Part shown: piece after piece, positions 63,237 to 64,000 of the stretch
Numbering within the stretch: position 1 is the first letter of the stretch
How the letters are laid out: the number at the start of each line of letters is the position of its first letter
Program-made: the position numbers and the translations under genes
Notes under the pieces: model-generated
The model's database searches: none
The model's input: only the letters and a program-made list of their open reading frames with translations
Told to the model about the DNA's origin: nothing
Assembly: GCF_018860545.1 (NCBI RefSeq)
Contig: NZ_JAHKPN010000014.1
Coordinates: forward strand, 123,353 to 187,352
From: Winogradskyella psychrotolerans
GTDB taxonomy: Bacteria > Bacteroidota > Bacteroidia > Flavobacteriales > Flavobacteriaceae
DNA: 64,000 nt
Direction of reading: 5' to 3'

Positions 63237-63248
63237 ATAGATTAGTAC

Positions 63249-63263
63249 AGACCTGACAGGTCT
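63249..63263. repeat. Short palindrome AGACCT-GAC-AGGTCT
   Basis: A perfect 6-bp inverted repeat with a 3-nt centre just after sufD. Similar GACCT/AGGTC palindromes occur after the alpha-2-macroglobulin gene (about 18987-19003). Confidence 0.5.
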
Positions 63264-63276
63264 TAATTACACAAAG

Positions 63277-63304
63277 AAAAGGATGGCTATTTAGCGATCC
63301 TTTT
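63277..63304. terminator. Convergent terminator overlapping the serine hydrolase stop
   Basis: The stem AAAAGGAT (63277-63284)/ATCCTTTT (63297-63304) is followed by CTTTTTT on the plus strand and preceded by an A-rich stretch. The right arm lies inside the last codons of the minus-strand serine hydrolase gene (stop at 63291). Confidence 0.6.
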
Positions 63305-64000
63305 CTTTTTTAAATTCAATCTCCTTCATCGTACCATCACAAGATAATAACATACCTATTACTATGTTATTTTTATCTTTTATAAAATGATACAATGTTC
63401 TATCATTATTTCCAAATTCATTTAACTGAACAGGTTGTAAATTTGCGCTTTCCCTATCTGCATACACCAATTTAAGCATCGCGTTTTCTTCAAAAAAACG
63501 ATAAGAAACATCTAATTCTTCAGAGTAAAAATCACCCACAAAATCTGAGATTTTAACAGCTTCAACATCAATAAATTTAGCATGTTTAAAATAAAATGGT
63601 GTTCCTCCAAATGAGATCATCAGATCGTGAGATACTGAAGGTGTAAAATCGTATTTCACATTCTGACTTTGTGTTCTATAGAACTTGTTTTGGTCATATT
63701 GCACAAGAGCGACTGAAGTTCTGCCCATTGAACCAATTGATTTCAAGGTGTCATTTTCAACAAATATTTTCATAGTCATATCGCTATTAATTTCTTTGTA
63801 TTCACCTATAAATTCTTTACTATTTTGTTTTTTAAAAGAAACTTTGACATTGGTTTCTTCATGAATCTTGTTCTTATCTAATAAAACATCTAAAATTTGA
63901 TAAGCTATTCTTGGAGCATCAATCCCTTGTGAATTTGTTAAAACAATGACACCTATTTGCTTTTCTGGAACTGTAATTAATTGAGAACGTCCACCAAAAC
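63291..64000 (-). CDS. Serine hydrolase (beta-lactamase family), 5' end cut by window edge
   Basis: The frame is open to the right edge: about 235 C-terminal residues are visible. The first visible residues, FGGRSQLITVPEKQIGVIVL then TNSQGIDAPRIAYQILDVLL, match the end of the class C beta-lactamase-like domain of serine hydrolases. A C-terminal beta-rich domain of about 160 residues follows (FIGEYKEINSDMTMKIFVE and VGDFYSEELDVSYRFFEENA), like those fused to related hydrolases. The ATG at 63779 is internal and is not the start. The catalytic SxxK lies outside the window. Confidence 0.8.
   Translation of the reverse strand, partial: FGGRSQLITVPEKQIGVIVLTNSQGIDAPRIAYQILDVLLDKNKIHEETNVKVSFKKQNSKEFIGEYKEINSDMTMKIFVENDTLKSIGSMGRTSVALVQYDQNKFYRTQSQNVKYDFTPSVSHDLMISFGGTPFYFKHAKFIDVEAVKISDFVGDFYSEELDVSYRFFEENAMLKLVYADRESANLQPVQLNEFGNNDRTLYHFIKDKNNIVIGMLLSCDGTMKEIEFKKEKDR

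Noticed and set aside
63291..63779. Treating 63291-63779 as a complete 162-residue gene
   Set aside because: The frame is open to the window edge and the upstream part encodes the end of a serine hydrolase domain, so the ATG at 63779 is internal.

Overview
The window reads as a chromosomal segment of a member of the Bacteroidota, most likely a Flavobacteriaceae. The support is AT-rich DNA, TonB-dependent receptors with a carboxypeptidase-like N-terminal domain, many lipoproteins, a sdhC-A-B cluster with Bacteroidota-type subunits, a ribosomal protein L21 with a helix-hairpin-helix tail, and promoter-like TAnnTTTG boxes instead of TATAAT. I see no rRNA, tRNA, CRISPR array, prophage or intact insertion sequence.

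Layout. 1-6.7 kb (minus strand): a DUF1800/DUF1501 pair cut by the left edge, four small secreted or lipoprotein genes of unknown function, and an ALDH7-type aldehyde dehydrogenase. 7.0-13.2 kb (plus): a tandem array of seven DUF6090-type single-pass membrane proteins plus one small TerB-like protein. Part of the array is an exact 934-bp-period duplication, and four genes are preceded by a structured repeat whose three stems show compensatory changes. 13.4-22.7 kb: a bacterial alpha-2-macroglobulin with an intact CLEQ thioester motif, an SH3-like secreted protein and penicillin-binding protein 1C. 22.8-30 kb: a small membrane protein, and a secreted nuclease/phosphatase-fold protein divergent from a TonB receptor plus DUF5689 lipoprotein; then a small membrane protein and an HMA-type lipoprotein. 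30-33.4 kb: an M16 protease pair (one catalytic, one inactive). 33.7-34.7 kb: rplU-rpmA. 34.8-40.4 kb: a TPR/HTH sensor-regulator followed by a TonB receptor and a beta-propeller phytase. 40.4-47.6 kb (minus): a membrane MutS-like ATPase, succinate dehydrogenase and an AspT/YidE-type transporter. 47.9-57.9 kb: Xaa-Pro aminopeptidase, EamA transporter, aspartate kinase, a serine hydrolase/brnQ/adenine-methyltransferase operon, an alpha/beta hydrolase, small Cys/His proteins and thiL. 58.3-63.2 kb: a third small Cys/His protein and the suf iron-sulfur operon with an embedded lipoprotein. The right edge cuts a serine hydrolase.

How the genes may work together. Housekeeping units (sdh, suf, rplU-rpmA, thiL, lysC) are interleaved with envelope modules. 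The two TonB receptor modules, one with a nuclease/phosphatase-fold enzyme and one with a phytase, both suggest uptake of phosphorus from phosphoesters. The alpha-2-macroglobulin/PBP1C block fits the known pairing of a protease trap with a cell-wall repair synthase. The least explained region is the DUF6090 array. Its membrane anchor is constant, its outer domain is diversified, it shows signs of recent duplication and mosaic exchange, and its repeated structured leader lies at a fixed distance from the start codon.
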